64,000 nt of DNA from PWXP01 sp040772845 (GCA_040772845.1 JAXGXG010000001.1:1054001-1118000), one strand, 5' to 3'; numbered from the stretch's first letter, positions 27,152-36,606 are shown. Made by a program: numbers and translations. The notes: a model not told the origin generated them from the sequence alone.

Positions 27152-27397
27152 ATGGAAATGGATCCTGGAAGCGTGCTGAATGTCGCTTTGAGTATGTCGG
27201 AAACTCAACGAGCCGGCCTGGCATACCAGCTTCTGTGCAGCCTGAAACCGCCGACCGTCACCTGCGACGAGTCCCCCGCGTTTGAAGCTGAATTGGATCG
27301 CCGCGTCGATGCATAACAGTCCGGGCAATCCGCTGCCTCGGATTGGGAGGACGTATCGCAGAGGCTCCGCGATTCTGTCACTCGGAGAATGCAGTGA
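27152..27397 (+). pseudogene. Addiction-module antitoxin (TIGR02574-like) with internal stop
   Basis: The ATG at 27152 follows GGAGG. The first 54 codons (SVLNVALSMSETQRAGLAYQ, LLCSLKPP, FEAELDRRVDA) match the small antitoxins often called 'putative addiction module component'. Codon 55 is TAA (27314-27316). The same frame then continues with QSGQSAASDWEDVSQRLRD, which supplies the usual WEDV-type C-terminus, and ends at TGA 27395-27397. That TGA overlaps a GTG at 27394, the coupling typical of such operons. I infer a former protein of about 81 residues interrupted by a nonsense mutation. A shortened 54-residue product could still be made. Confidence 0.65.
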
Positions 27398-27424
27398 AGC
27401 TTCGTATCCTGTCACGGCGAAGGC
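27394..27424 (+). pseudogene. Remnant of a ParE/RelE-type toxin start
   Basis: GTG at 27394 starts (M)KLRILSRRR, which resembles the first ten residues of ParE-like toxins that begin MKLRILSRA and are paired with this antitoxin type. After about ten codons the frame runs into the 3' end of the oppositely oriented multihaem gene (stop at 27412), and no toxin similarity remains. The short length limits certainty. Confidence 0.45.
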
Positions 27425-29871
27425 TTGTGAAGGAACGAGTCCCAATAGGCGCGGTCGGTGGCGTAGACGTCGATAGGCGTGTCGGTGGCAAGATCGGAAG
27501 GCAGGAAGCCGAACCGCTGCATCTCGCGAATGTAGTGCTCGTTGGGGCGGAACTCAGGCATGTCGAATCGCTTGCCTTCCATGAGCCGCGCATGGGCATT
27601 ATCCACTGCCGCGAGCATCTTCTTGTAAAGCGGATCGTCCGCCGACGTGAATACGGCCTCCTTGCACCGCCCCATGCCGCCTGCCTCTTTCGCCAGCGGG
27701 GCCCGGAGCACACGCGATTTCTCCGGCCGATCCAGATTCACCAGCGACTGCCAGCCGTGACTCGTACCGCCGCGGAACGCCAGCCGCTGGTACTTCTTGC
27801 CACGGCTGTCGGTGAAATCTCGAAGATGGCACGCGCCGCACCGCTTGTTCATGTCGCTGACGGGCAGATGCGCGTGGTAGTCGCCGCAACCCAAAGCCGC
27901 ATACGTGCCGGGATAGGTCGCACTCGTTTCGATCCAAAGGCGAATGAGCTTCCGCTCCTCGTCCGAAACACGTGCGTCGTGATGGCTGCCGTCGATCAGT
28001 TGCATCAGCCGGCTTGCCGCGCTCCCGTAGCTGTAGGGCGCATAGTTGCCGCGAGGTTCGTTGCGGGCATCGATTACGAGGTTCCGGTTACGGATCTCCC
28101 AGTAGCTCATCGTGTAGCGGATGGTTCGGTCGCCGGTGAAATCGGCGCCCCCTTCCAGCCGGTCGGCGTTGTGGCATTCGACGCAATGGCGATCGAGAAT
28201 CGGCTGGATGTCACGTGGAAAATCGATCACCGCCGGCACGCCGGCAATCGGTTCGATCGGGCTCGCCGAACGGCCCAGGGCCATAAGGTTGTCCGGCACC
28301 ACGTGGGGCGCCTGCAACCGCGGCTCGTGACAGCCGACGCAGCTTGTGGTCTCTCCCGGCTGGACGGTCGCAAAGCTGTGCATGCGTTTCACCGGCCGAT
28401 CCTGCTCGTCGAGCGCCACGAAGAAGACCGACTGCAGCGCCGGCACGTTGAAGTAGGCGGATCCGTCGGGTTCGACCGGGACGGTGCCAAGAAGTTCGGC
28501 CAAGGTAAATGTCCCGCCGATCGTTAGCGGGGCCATGCCGCCGGAGAAATTGACCGGCTTGGGCAACTGCTTCATGATCAGTAGCCGCTTGATACTACCC
28601 CGTTCGACCCCCTCCATATTCCGACCGTGGTAGACATCCTGAAGGATCAACTGGCCGTTGCGACAGCCCAGGTCGACACGAGGGGCAATCACCTTTTCCA
28701 GCGGGCGGGCGCGAAGCGGGCGCGGCTCGTGGCATTCGAACGTGGAACGCTCCTCCTCCGGCAACTGGTAGATCAATTCGTTCTGACCACTGCCGTCCAT
28801 GACGAACAGGCCCTTCTGATGAGCGACCAGGAAACAGTCTTCGCTCAGCGCGTACGGATCCTTCCAGTCGGCGCGCTCGCTGACATTGCGGGCCGACGGC
28901 TGATGATCAGGGCCCTGGCGCGGATCGACCAGGGCAACCCAACCCCGATGCTCCGGCCGCCCGTGCCCCGGCGAAAACGAGGCGACAATCTTATTGCTGC
29001 CCGGAACCGACTTCGCGTCGAGCATGGAGATGCCCGGGTGCATATTGCCGAAGAAGACCATCTGCCCCGTTCCATCGGGATTGGCCGTCCACAGGTGATG
29101 ATAGTGCACCTGGCTCCGGTCCACGTATTCCCAACGCATATACAGCACGCGCCCGTCCGGCAGCATCCACGGTGTATTGTCGTGATCGTTGTTGCTCGAC
29201 ACCATGCGGACGTTCTTCCCGTCGGCATCGCACCGATACAACACGGCCACGCGGGTATACCAGCAGTTCACAAACCGGCGGCATCGGGACGAGCAGAATA
29301 CGATACTCCCGTCCGGGCAATAGGTGGGCTCGATATCGTCGTCCGGACCGTCGGTAAGCTGCCGCAAGCCCGAACCGTCGATATTGATCTCGTACAGGTG
29401 AAATACGTGCGAGCCGCCCTTGCGATACGAGAACAGGATCTTCTGCCCGCTGTAATGAACCTGCGGGTCGCGGACCCCGCCGGCCGGATCGTCCAGCAGG
29501 ACGTTGAGTTTGCCGGTGCGGAGGTTCAAGCGGCAGAGCCGACCGCCTTCGGCGTAGCCCCACCAGACTCCGTCCTCGAACTTAAATCCGCGATCCTTCG
29601 CCTCGTTTCCATGGTCGGAGTAGTTGCCGAAGGTGACGTACCAGTGATCGCGTCCCGGCACGCGCACGGCGAAGACGATTTCGTCGAAGTCTTGCATCGG
29701 GCCATCGAGCATCTGCCGGAGCATAGGCCCGGGCCGATAGGCGGCCGGTTCCTCGGGAGCCGGTGTTCCGGCACGGAGCACACTCGATAGAAATACAAAG
29801 ACCGAAAGAAGCAGCGCAATTGCCGACAACCAGTCGCGACAACGCATGGCGGACCTCGGAGGGCGGGACAT
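27412..29871 (-). CDS. Secreted multihaem protein with HZS-alpha-like propeller (three CxxCH)
   Basis: The protein has 819 residues. The signal peptide (LSAIALLLSVFVFLSSVLRA) is followed by propeller blades (GQKILFSYRKGGSHVFHLYE, PDGSIVFCSSRCRRFV, PDGRVLYMRWEYVDRSQVHY). A cytochrome-like region has CVGCH at about residue 510, CVECH at about 565 and CGACH at about 678. It shares the plan and length of the protein at 20926-23388 but has one more haem site; the two are diverged paralogues. The C-terminus overlaps the decayed toxin start. The start may be at 29871 or at the ATG eight codons later, and both keep the signal peptide. The electron partner is unknown. Confidence 0.85.
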   Translation of the reverse strand: MSRPPRSAMRCRDWLSAIALLLSVFVFLSSVLRAGTPAPEEPAAYRPGPMLRQMLDGPMQDFDEIVFAVRVPGRDHWYVTFGNYSDHGNEAKDRGFKFEDGVWWGYAEGGRLCRLNLRTGKLNVLLDDPAGGVRDPQVHYSGQKILFSYRKGGSHVFHLYEINIDGSGLRQLTDGPDDDIEPTYCPDGSIVFCSSRCRRFVNCWYTRVAVLYRCDADGKNVRMVSSNNDHDNTPWMLPDGRVLYMRWEYVDRSQVHYHHLWTANPDGTGQMVFFGNMHPGISMLDAKSVPGSNKIVASFSPGHGRPEHRGWVALVDPRQGPDHQPSARNVSERADWKDPYALSEDCFLVAHQKGLFVMDGSGQNELIYQLPEEERSTFECHEPRPLRARPLEKVIAPRVDLGCRNGQLILQDVYHGRNMEGVERGSIKRLLIMKQLPKPVNFSGGMAPLTIGGTFTLAELLGTVPVEPDGSAYFNVPALQSVFFVALDEQDRPVKRMHSFATVQPGETTSCVGCHEPRLQAPHVVPDNLMALGRSASPIEPIAGVPAVIDFPRDIQPILDRHCVECHNADRLEGGADFTGDRTIRYTMSYWEIRNRNLVIDARNEPRGNYAPYSYGSAASRLMQLIDGSHHDARVSDEERKLIRLWIETSATYPGTYAALGCGDYHAHLPVSDMNKRCGACHLRDFTDSRGKKYQRLAFRGGTSHGWQSLVNLDRPEKSRVLRAPLAKEAGGMGRCKEAVFTSADDPLYKKMLAAVDNAHARLMEGKRFDMPEFRPNEHYIREMQRFGFLPSDLATDTPIDVYATDRAYWDSFLHKPSP

Positions 29872-30473
29872 GGGAAGGGGGCCGGATGGATTTTACCGCA
29901 CAGCAACGAAAGCAAAACGCCCCCTCACTCAGCGGTGTCCGAAAACACGCTGGCTCAGAGACAACACTTGCGGCGCGCCGTCTTTGCACTTCCGCAGGAT
30001 GGAAACTCGGTCCGTCCCAGTTCTGACGGGCGGAAGCCCATTCTGCCGAAACGAGCAGTTTCGAGCCGCAACGGGCAAAACGCCTTCCATTCGCAGCATA
30101 GCAGCTTGGTTCCCATTATAGTCACATAATGCAATTCGGGCAATCTGCACACCAGACCGCATTTCAGCAGTTTCTTCCAGCAGAATTCACGCCAACATCG
30201 TAAGGTTTCTGCGCGAAGGAGTCTCTGCTGCTCCGAACTGCGTACATCCCGCACTCCCCCCAAGCCATCGGGTGCACCTCCGTCACCAAGTGGGCCGCGA
30301 GTCCGCATTGTTCGCCAAAACGCCCTATCTTAATTCCCGATTCGCCGATCATTTCGGCTGAGCCGGTTCAAGATTTGTGTCTCCACCATCCTATCCCCAG
30401 TGGTCGAAGAATGTAGATACCGTATTCCATCCGTCCGACGATTCCCCCCATTCTACCCAGACGCACAACAAGC
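29872..30473. other. 602-bp non-coding divergent region
   Basis: No gene is supported here; short frames in several phases lack domains, ribosome binding sites or consistent codon use. The base composition is less GC-rich than the flanking genes. It separates the divergently transcribed multihaem gene and glgX and should carry both promoters, but no clear hexamers were seen. Confidence 0.5.
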
Positions 30474-32633
30474 ATGTCCCTCGACGTTCATCCGTGGTAT
30501 CCTTCTGAAATTACCGTACCCCTTGGGCCCCACAGCGAGCCACTGTCGATGACGGAACGGCCATCGGTGTTGCGTTTCCATCACCCCCTACCCTACGGAG
30601 CAATCGTCCATGACGGCGGGGTCCAGTTTGTGGTCTTCAGTCGATCTGGAACCGCGATGCGCGTCCTCTTGTACGACGACGTCGACCAGCCGGACCCGAG
30701 CGACATTATCGACTTCGACCCCGAACTGAACCGGTGGGGAGATATCTGGAGCATCTTCGTGCCCGGCCTGACTGCCGGGCAGTTGTACCATTTCCAGGCC
30801 GACGGGCCGCACGAGCCGCACCGCGGTCACCGATTCGACCCGCAGGCACGGCTGATCGATCCTTACGCCAAGGCGTTGGCCGGCACGTTTCTTCCGGCCG
30901 AAGGCGGTATTGTTCGACCGCCGAAGTGCGTTGTGATGGACGATGAGTTCGACTGGGAAGGCGACCGGCATCTGCGGCGCGAATTGTCGGAAACGATCAT
31001 TTACGAAATGCACGTTCGCGGCTTCACGAAGTCGCGTTCAAGCCATGTCGATCGGCCGGGCACATACCTGGGCGTTATCGACAAGATCCCCTACCTGAAA
31101 TCGCTTGGCGTGACGGCCGTCGAGTTGATGCCGGTCAACGAGTTTCCCATTTGCGACTGCCTGGGACAGCGTCTGGCGCGGCCGAACTACTGGGGATACG
31201 ATCCGCTGACGTTCTTTTCGCCCCATCGCGGCTATGCACATAGCAAGCAGCGGGGCGCCCAGGTGCGCGAGTTCAAGGAGATGGTCCTCGCATTGCATCA
31301 GGCAGGCATTGAAGTGATCCTCGACGTGGTGTTCAACCACACGGCCGAGGGCAACCATGAAGGGCCGGTGTTGAACTTCAAGGGCCTCGAGAACCGCGTC
31401 TACTATATGCTGGAGAACGACGGCCGCTACTACCGGAACTACTCCGGCTGCGGCAACACGCTCAACGGCAACCATCCGGTCGTACGAGAGATGATCTTCC
31501 ACTGCCTCAGGTACTGGGTGCATCACTATCATATTGACGGATTCCGGTTCGATCTGGCGTCGATCCTCAGCCGCGACCGCGAGGGCAATATCGTTCCGAA
31601 CCCGCCCGTGGTCGAGTCCACCGCGGAAGACCCCCTGCTGGCCGATACGAAGATTATCGCCGAAGCATGGGATGCGGCAGGTGCGTACCAGGTAGGCAGC
31701 TTCGCGAAATTGCGTTGGGCGGAATGGAACGGGCGTTATCGGGACGACGTCCGCCGCTATTGGCGAGGCGATCCGCACATGGTGCCGCCCCTGGCAACGC
31801 GACTGGCCGGGTCCAGCGATCTGTACCAGTCGAGCGGGCGAGAGCCGTACCATAGCATCAATTTCATCACATCGCACGACGGTTTCCCGCTGAATGATCT
31901 GGTTACCTACAACCACAAGCATAACGAGGCGAACGGCGAAGACAATCGCGACGGCGACAACAACAATCTGAGCTACAACTACGGCGTCGAAGGTCCCACG
32001 CGACGGCGATCGATCGAGGCAATCCGGCTGCGCCAGATCAAGAACATGCTGACCACTCTCATGCTCAGCCAGGGTGTGCCCATGCTGTTGATGGGCGATG
32101 AATGCCGCCGCACCCAACGGGGCAACAACAACGCGTACTGCCAGGATAACGCCATCTCCTGGTTCGATTGGCGGCGCGCCCACAAACATCGCGACCTGTT
32201 CCGCTTTACGCAGACACTGATCCATTTCCGCCGGCGCGAGCCGGGCGTGCGCCAAACCGACTTTCTGCGGGGCCAGCCGCGGCGCCCCGGCGGCCTGCCC
32301 GACGCAAGCTGGTTCGGCGCCAACGGACAGCCCGTCGACTGGCAACTCGATGAACGCAGCCTGCAATGCCTTCTGGCCGCCGTTCCTCAGCGCGACCCGA
32401 CCGCACCGCCCCATCATCATGTGCTCATCATGTTCCATGCCGGTGCAGAGCCGCGGCGATTCTTCCTGCCGGAAATTGCCCGCGGCCTTCCCTGGTGGCA
32501 ATTCGTCAATACGGGCGCGGCCAGCCCTCGCGACATCTATCCGAACCTGGACGGCCCGGCGCCCCCGTCGACCGGCGAAATCGAACTCCTCGGACGTTCC
32601 ATCGTGGTCTACGTCGCGCGCGACGACGTCTGA
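30474..32633 (+). CDS. glgX: Glycogen debranching enzyme GlgX (isoamylase type)
   Basis: This enzyme has 719 residues and hydrolyses alpha-1,6 branches of glycogen limit dextrin. An N-terminal CBM48-like domain (GAIVHDGGVQFVVFSRSG) precedes the GH13 barrel. Barrel motifs are VELMPVNEFP, DVVFNHTAEGN, FRFDLAS with the nucleophile Asp, IIAEAWD with the acid/base Glu, and FITSHDGFPLNDLV with the third acid. The long KHNEANGEDNRDGDNNNLS segment is diagnostic for GlgX/TreX. The start is uncertain: no clear ribosome binding site precedes 30474, and an ATG at 30549 begins nearer the conserved region. No other glycogen genes are adjacent. Confidence 0.93.
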   Translation: MSLDVHPWYPSEITVPLGPHSEPLSMTERPSVLRFHHPLPYGAIVHDGGVQFVVFSRSGTAMRVLLYDDVDQPDPSDIIDFDPELNRWGDIWSIFVPGLTAGQLYHFQADGPHEPHRGHRFDPQARLIDPYAKALAGTFLPAEGGIVRPPKCVVMDDEFDWEGDRHLRRELSETIIYEMHVRGFTKSRSSHVDRPGTYLGVIDKIPYLKSLGVTAVELMPVNEFPICDCLGQRLARPNYWGYDPLTFFSPHRGYAHSKQRGAQVREFKEMVLALHQAGIEVILDVVFNHTAEGNHEGPVLNFKGLENRVYYMLENDGRYYRNYSGCGNTLNGNHPVVREMIFHCLRYWVHHYHIDGFRFDLASILSRDREGNIVPNPPVVESTAEDPLLADTKIIAEAWDAAGAYQVGSFAKLRWAEWNGRYRDDVRRYWRGDPHMVPPLATRLAGSSDLYQSSGREPYHSINFITSHDGFPLNDLVTYNHKHNEANGEDNRDGDNNNLSYNYGVEGPTRRRSIEAIRLRQIKNMLTTLMLSQGVPMLLMGDECRRTQRGNNNAYCQDNAISWFDWRRAHKHRDLFRFTQTLIHFRRREPGVRQTDFLRGQPRRPGGLPDASWFGANGQPVDWQLDERSLQCLLAAVPQRDPTAPPHHHVLIMFHAGAEPRRFFLPEIARGLPWWQFVNTGAASPRDIYPNLDGPAPPSTGEIELLGRSIVVYVARDDV

Positions 32634-32649
32634 GTTGCACCTCCCATGC

Positions 32650-32668
32650 CACAGCCGTCTCGGCAGTG
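32650..32668. repeat. Small hairpin CACAGCCG-TCT-CGGCAGTG
   Basis: A hairpin with one mismatch, related to the perfect hairpins at 34383-34401 and 44058-44076. It lies 17 bp after the glgX stop but has no following U-tract. Confidence 0.4.
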
Positions 32669-32872
32669 AACCCGCTTCCGTTCCCTTGCAGCCAAGGTGC
32701 GCCAAGATACGATTCCGCGAAAACGGCGCCTCACCGCACATTCCTCTCGCGTAAATTGCACGTACAAGGTACGACGCAAGAAGCCACACCGGCCAGCCGC
32801 CAGTGCCACCCGACCCAGTCCATCGAAATTCCCGCCATTCCTGCAGCGCTCCCCACCGGCTGCCGTTCGGTG

Positions 32873-32878
32873 TATAAT
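32873..32878 (+). promoter_or_regulatory. Probable -10 box of the fucosidase gene (TATAAT)
   Basis: TATAAT lies 47 bp before the ATG. The surrounding block (GGTGTATAATA, then GTATTTCCTCCAC) is conserved upstream of the deleted paralogue at 45022, which supports function. No good -35 hexamer is seen. Confidence 0.5.
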
Positions 32879-32925
32879 AGGGGCCGGTATTTCCTCCACC
32901 TGCCCCCAGCTATGAAAGGCTACCG

Positions 32926-34266
32926 ATGAACTGCAACGGCCCGTACTCCCTGTTCCGCCAGCTTCTGCCCGTGGCTATTCTGTTCGCCCTTGCCGGTGCG
33001 CCGGCTGTTCGCGCCGCCCTGCCGGAAGAGACCGAAGCGCAGAAGGATGCACGCATGGACTGGTGGCGCGACGCGAAGTTCGGCATGTTCATTCACTGGG
33101 GGCTCTATTCCATTCCTGCCGGCCAGTGGGATGGCAAGCAAGTGCCCGGCTATGCCGAATGGATTATGAACCGGGCCAAAATCCCCCGCGACGAGTATGC
33201 CAAACTCCAGAAGCAATTCAACCCGGTCAAGTACAACGCGGACCAGTGGGTCGATATCGCCAAACGAGCAGGAGTGAAGTACATCGTCATCACCAGCAAA
33301 CACCACGACGGATTCTGCCTGTTCAATTCGGAGCATACCGATTACGACATGGCAGGCACGCCCTACGGCCGCGACCTGCTCAAGCCCCTGGCCGACGCCT
33401 GCCATCGCAACGATCTCGGCATCTGCTGGTACCACTCGATTATGGACTGGCATCATCCGGACGCATCAGGCGATCGGTTCCCCAAGTACGTCGATCACAT
33501 GAAAGCGCAACTCAAGGAGCTGGTGACGAACTACGGAAAGATCGGCGTACTGTGGTTCGATGGCGAGTGGATCAAGGAATGGGACGAACAGCAAGGAATC
33601 GACCTGGAGAAATACCTGCGGGGCATCCAGTCCGACCTGATCGTCAACAACCGGGTAGGCAAGCGGAAGCCGCGTTCGCCCGGCGACTTCGGCACGCCCG
33701 AACAGGAGATTCCGGCCAGCGGCATTCCCGGCTGGGATTGGGAGACGTGCATGACCATCAACAGCACGTGGGGCTACAGCAAGCGCGACGACCAGTGGAA
33801 GACGACCGAAGACCTGGTGCGCAAGCTGATCGATATCGTCAGCAAGGGCGGCAATTTCCTGTTGAACGTGGGCCCGACCGCTGAAGGCGTCATTCCCGAG
33901 AAGAGTGTCGAACGACTCGAAGGCATGGGCCGATGGCTGGCCGTCAATGGCGACAGCATTTACGGAACCACGGCCAGCCCGCTCGGAAGCATCCCTTGGG
34001 GACGTTGCACGGCCAAGCCGGGCAAACTGTTTCTGCATGTATTCGATTGGCCGCAGGACGGCAAACTGCTTGTGCCGCGCGTCGGCGCACTTGACGGCTC
34101 CGCCTACCTGCTGGCCGACCCATCGCAGAAAAGCCTGACCGTCGCTCCATGCGACGCCGGCGGCCTCTGGATCACCGTGCCGAAAGAGGCCCCGGACGCC
34201 ATTGCCTCGGTCATCGTCTTGGAGGGCAAGTTCAACATTGCACCGCCGCAAACGGACACGAAGTAA
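32926..34266 (+). CDS. Secreted alpha-L-fucosidase, GH29
   Basis: The 446-residue enzyme has a signal peptide (LLPVAILFALAGAPAVRA). GH29 hallmarks include WWRDAKFGMFIHWGLYSIPA near residue 46, KYIVITSKHHDGFCLFNS, and VLWFDGEW with the probable catalytic aspartate near residue 212. NFLLNVGPTAEGVIP appears near residue 305. It releases alpha-L-fucose from glycans by a retaining mechanism, presumably outside the cytoplasm. It fits with the sulfatase and oxidoreductases as part of fucoidan- or glycoprotein-type glycan degradation (inference). An internally deleted relative lies at 45022-45282. Confidence 0.93.
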   Translation: MNCNGPYSLFRQLLPVAILFALAGAPAVRAALPEETEAQKDARMDWWRDAKFGMFIHWGLYSIPAGQWDGKQVPGYAEWIMNRAKIPRDEYAKLQKQFNPVKYNADQWVDIAKRAGVKYIVITSKHHDGFCLFNSEHTDYDMAGTPYGRDLLKPLADACHRNDLGICWYHSIMDWHHPDASGDRFPKYVDHMKAQLKELVTNYGKIGVLWFDGEWIKEWDEQQGIDLEKYLRGIQSDLIVNNRVGKRKPRSPGDFGTPEQEIPASGIPGWDWETCMTINSTWGYSKRDDQWKTTEDLVRKLIDIVSKGGNFLLNVGPTAEGVIPEKSVERLEGMGRWLAVNGDSIYGTTASPLGSIPWGRCTAKPGKLFLHVFDWPQDGKLLVPRVGALDGSAYLLADPSQKSLTVAPCDAGGLWITVPKEAPDAIASVIVLEGKFNIAPPQTDTK

Positions 34267-34382
34267 CCCCGTCGCGCCGCGAACTGCGAACCGATCACAC
34301 CGGGAACCGTTCCGCGACGAGGGCCTGCCTGCGCGGAATCAGCTCCCAGCGCTCCTGAACTACAAGGGAACGAACGAAGATT

Positions 34383-34401
34383 CACTGCCGGGACGGCAGT
34401 G
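34383..34401. repeat. Perfect hairpin CACTGCCG-GGA-CGGCAGTG
   Basis: An 8-bp stem with a 3-base loop between the convergent ends of the fucosidase and PstS-like genes. It may act as a bidirectional transcript end, but no U-tract follows on either strand. Confidence 0.5.
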
Positions 34402-34413
34402 CAACGGCAAGTC

Positions 34414-36606
34414 TCACGGCCGATAACGGCGCATGACTTCGTCACGATGCCGGGCACGCTTCATGCCGATGGAGCCCAGTGCGACGGCAACCGCGACGAC
34501 ACCCAAGCCGACAAGGCCGATGGGCACGGCGTGGGCGGTGGCCCACGCGGCGAAGGCCTCCTCGCCTGCCTGCGGCGACTGGGACGCAGCCGGGTGCGGT
34601 GCGCCACCCTCGCCCGGTGCAGGGTGGATGGCTTCCGGCTTTTCAGCCTGCCGCAGCTGTGACGCGGGACGGGTCGGATTAGGCGGGGTGGATACAGCCG
34701 CCCCGTCTTCGGCCGTTTGGTCCGTGCGAGCCGGAGCGACCGCGGGCGCTACGCTGGAGGGCGAAGGTTTCGCCGGGCCGCCCAATGCGCCGCGAAGAAC
34801 TTCCTGCAAATGATCCGGCGCCGTAGTTGCAGGCGAATCGTTCTCGACTACGGCGGCGACCTGGGCAGGCGGATCGGCTCTTTCCAGCCCATCCGCCGCG
34901 CCGTACGCCGTCGCGATTTCACCTTCCATCGTCTCCAGCTCATCCCGTGGAACCAGCCCGCCGACAAGCAGCGCGTCGCGGGCGCCGCCCTCGTTGAGGA
35001 AGGCGAAGAAGCTTTTCGTTGCCTCCGACGCCTTGCCGGAAAGGCACACGTAAACCGGCCGCGCGAGTGGGTAGTCGTTTGGGAGGTTGCGGGGCGAGGG
35101 CGGGTCGGCCTCGGTTTCACCCGGCGGGAGGATGGCCAGCAGTTTGACCTTCGTTTCATGCCGCGCGACCTTGGTCAGGTCCACCAGCCCCAGCGCGCCC
35201 GGTTGCGAGGCTACCGACAGGATCACACGTTCTGAGTTCGGACGCACCGTCACCTTCGCCCGCTTCGCGTCGGGCCCCATCGCCCGGTCCACCAACGGCA
35301 TGAGCGGATTGGCCGGCGGCAGGGCGTACAGTACGATCCTTTCGGCCGTACCCGTCGCACCCGGCCATCGGTCCACCTTGCCTGCAAGAATCTGCCGCAG
35401 GTCGTCCATCGTCAGTTCGTTGAACGCACTGGCCGGATGCACCACCACCCCCACCGCCCGGCTGCCCAGCACCATTTCCGCCCCGCCCCTTTCCGTCACC
35501 CGCCCGCGCAACTCCTCGTCCATCCCACCATCCACCACGAGTAACTCCGCCGCCCCCGTCTTGAGCCTCTCGCCTACCGCCTCCGCGCTCCCACCGCCAC
35601 TATCAAGCGTTACCTGCACCGCCATCTTCGCCCTTGCGAACTCCAGCGCCGCCGCCTTCAGGGTCTCGCCCACTCCGGCCATGTCGCACACGACAACCGG
35701 TTGGCCCTTGCCAGCCTTCACGTCGGCCACGCGCTGCTCGGCTTCCGCCTCGGCGCGAATGGTGGCGGGAAAAAGGCCCCAACGATGCACGGTCTTCTGG
35801 GCCTCGTCGCTGCAAGCGAACTGGGCGAAATCGTGGGCGGCGGGCGGTGACTGTTCCGTTAGCAACAGCTTGTACTGCCGCACCAGGGGATAACGTTCCA
35901 GGACGACGTTTTCGACGGTGGGCGGCACCGCGCTGGACTTGGCGTCGGCGGCAACGGCCACCACCTTGACGTCCGTCGGTAGGTCGGGCGTGAGGGCGAC
36001 AAACCCAATGGCCGCTGCGTCGGCCATGACCGAGGCGATCACGTTGGCGTCGGCGTCGAGTTGTTCGACGGCGCCATGCCACGAGCCGTAGTGAAGGATC
36101 ATATCGCTTGCCATCGAGCCCGACAGGGCCTTTGACGTGAGCACCCTGATACTCGCGCCGGAACCGCCCAGCGCCTGCCATGTGCGTGTCTTGCCAGACA
36201 AGATATCCTTCATCTGGTCGTGGCTGAGTTTCGAGAGCGGATTCCGCTTGTGTACCACCACGCCGAGCGCGGTTTGGGCGAAGGTGTATTCGGCCGGCGG
36301 GCGCGAGCCTTCGGGGAATGCCTTGGCCCATGCTTCGTCAACGTAGGGGCGCAGCGGGTACTCGATCACGGCCATGTCGATCTCTCGCTTACCCAGCTTC
36401 TCCACCGCGATGAACGCCCCGCCGTAACGAATCTCCAACTCCGGCCCCTCATGGTCGTTTCCGTACTGGTCCGCGATTTCGAGCAGCGCGCGGAAACACG
36501 TGGCCGTGCCGTCAAGCTTCAATGCCTGCGCTTCAGCGTCTCCACACACGAGACACGACAGGATTAGAAAGACCAATATCCGGACAAACACGCGTGGGGT
36601 GTGCAT
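34414..36606 (-). CDS. Tandem PstS-like substrate-binding protein with C-terminal membrane anchor
   Basis: This protein has 730 residues. After a signal peptide (FVRILVFLILSCLVCGDAEA) come two periplasmic-binding domains of the phosphate-binding (PstS) superfamily. The first (about 28-290) includes ALGVVVHKRNPLSKL and LSGKTRTWQALGG; the second (about 300-570) includes AVGVVVHPASAFNELTMDDL and ILAGKVDRWPG. A Pro/Ala-rich linker (about 590-680) leads to one transmembrane helix (VPIGLVGLGVVAVAVALG) and a basic tail. No PstABC permease or PhoU gene is nearby, so it may sense or buffer a ligand rather than feed a transporter. It is the last gene of the leftward cluster of exported proteins. Confidence 0.8.
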   Translation of the reverse strand: MHTPRVFVRILVFLILSCLVCGDAEAQALKLDGTATCFRALLEIADQYGNDHEGPELEIRYGGAFIAVEKLGKREIDMAVIEYPLRPYVDEAWAKAFPEGSRPPAEYTFAQTALGVVVHKRNPLSKLSHDQMKDILSGKTRTWQALGGSGASIRVLTSKALSGSMASDMILHYGSWHGAVEQLDADANVIASVMADAAAIGFVALTPDLPTDVKVVAVAADAKSSAVPPTVENVVLERYPLVRQYKLLLTEQSPPAAHDFAQFACSDEAQKTVHRWGLFPATIRAEAEAEQRVADVKAGKGQPVVVCDMAGVGETLKAAALEFARAKMAVQVTLDSGGGSAEAVGERLKTGAAELLVVDGGMDEELRGRVTERGGAEMVLGSRAVGVVVHPASAFNELTMDDLRQILAGKVDRWPGATGTAERIVLYALPPANPLMPLVDRAMGPDAKRAKVTVRPNSERVILSVASQPGALGLVDLTKVARHETKVKLLAILPPGETEADPPSPRNLPNDYPLARPVYVCLSGKASEATKSFFAFLNEGGARDALLVGGLVPRDELETMEGEIATAYGAADGLERADPPAQVAAVVENDSPATTAPDHLQEVLRGALGGPAKPSPSSVAPAVAPARTDQTAEDGAAVSTPPNPTRPASQLRQAEKPEAIHPAPGEGGAPHPAASQSPQAGEEAFAAWATAHAVPIGLVGLGVVAVAVALGSIGMKRARHRDEVMRRYRP

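Noticed and set aside
20926..29871. Anammox hydrazine synthase
   Set aside because: Only alpha-like propeller/haem proteins are present, without beta or gamma subunits or hydrazine dehydrogenase. Such proteins are widespread in non-anammox planctomycetes.
31038..32789. Minus-strand ORF of 583 codons
   Set aside because: Antisense of glgX, whose motifs are unambiguous.
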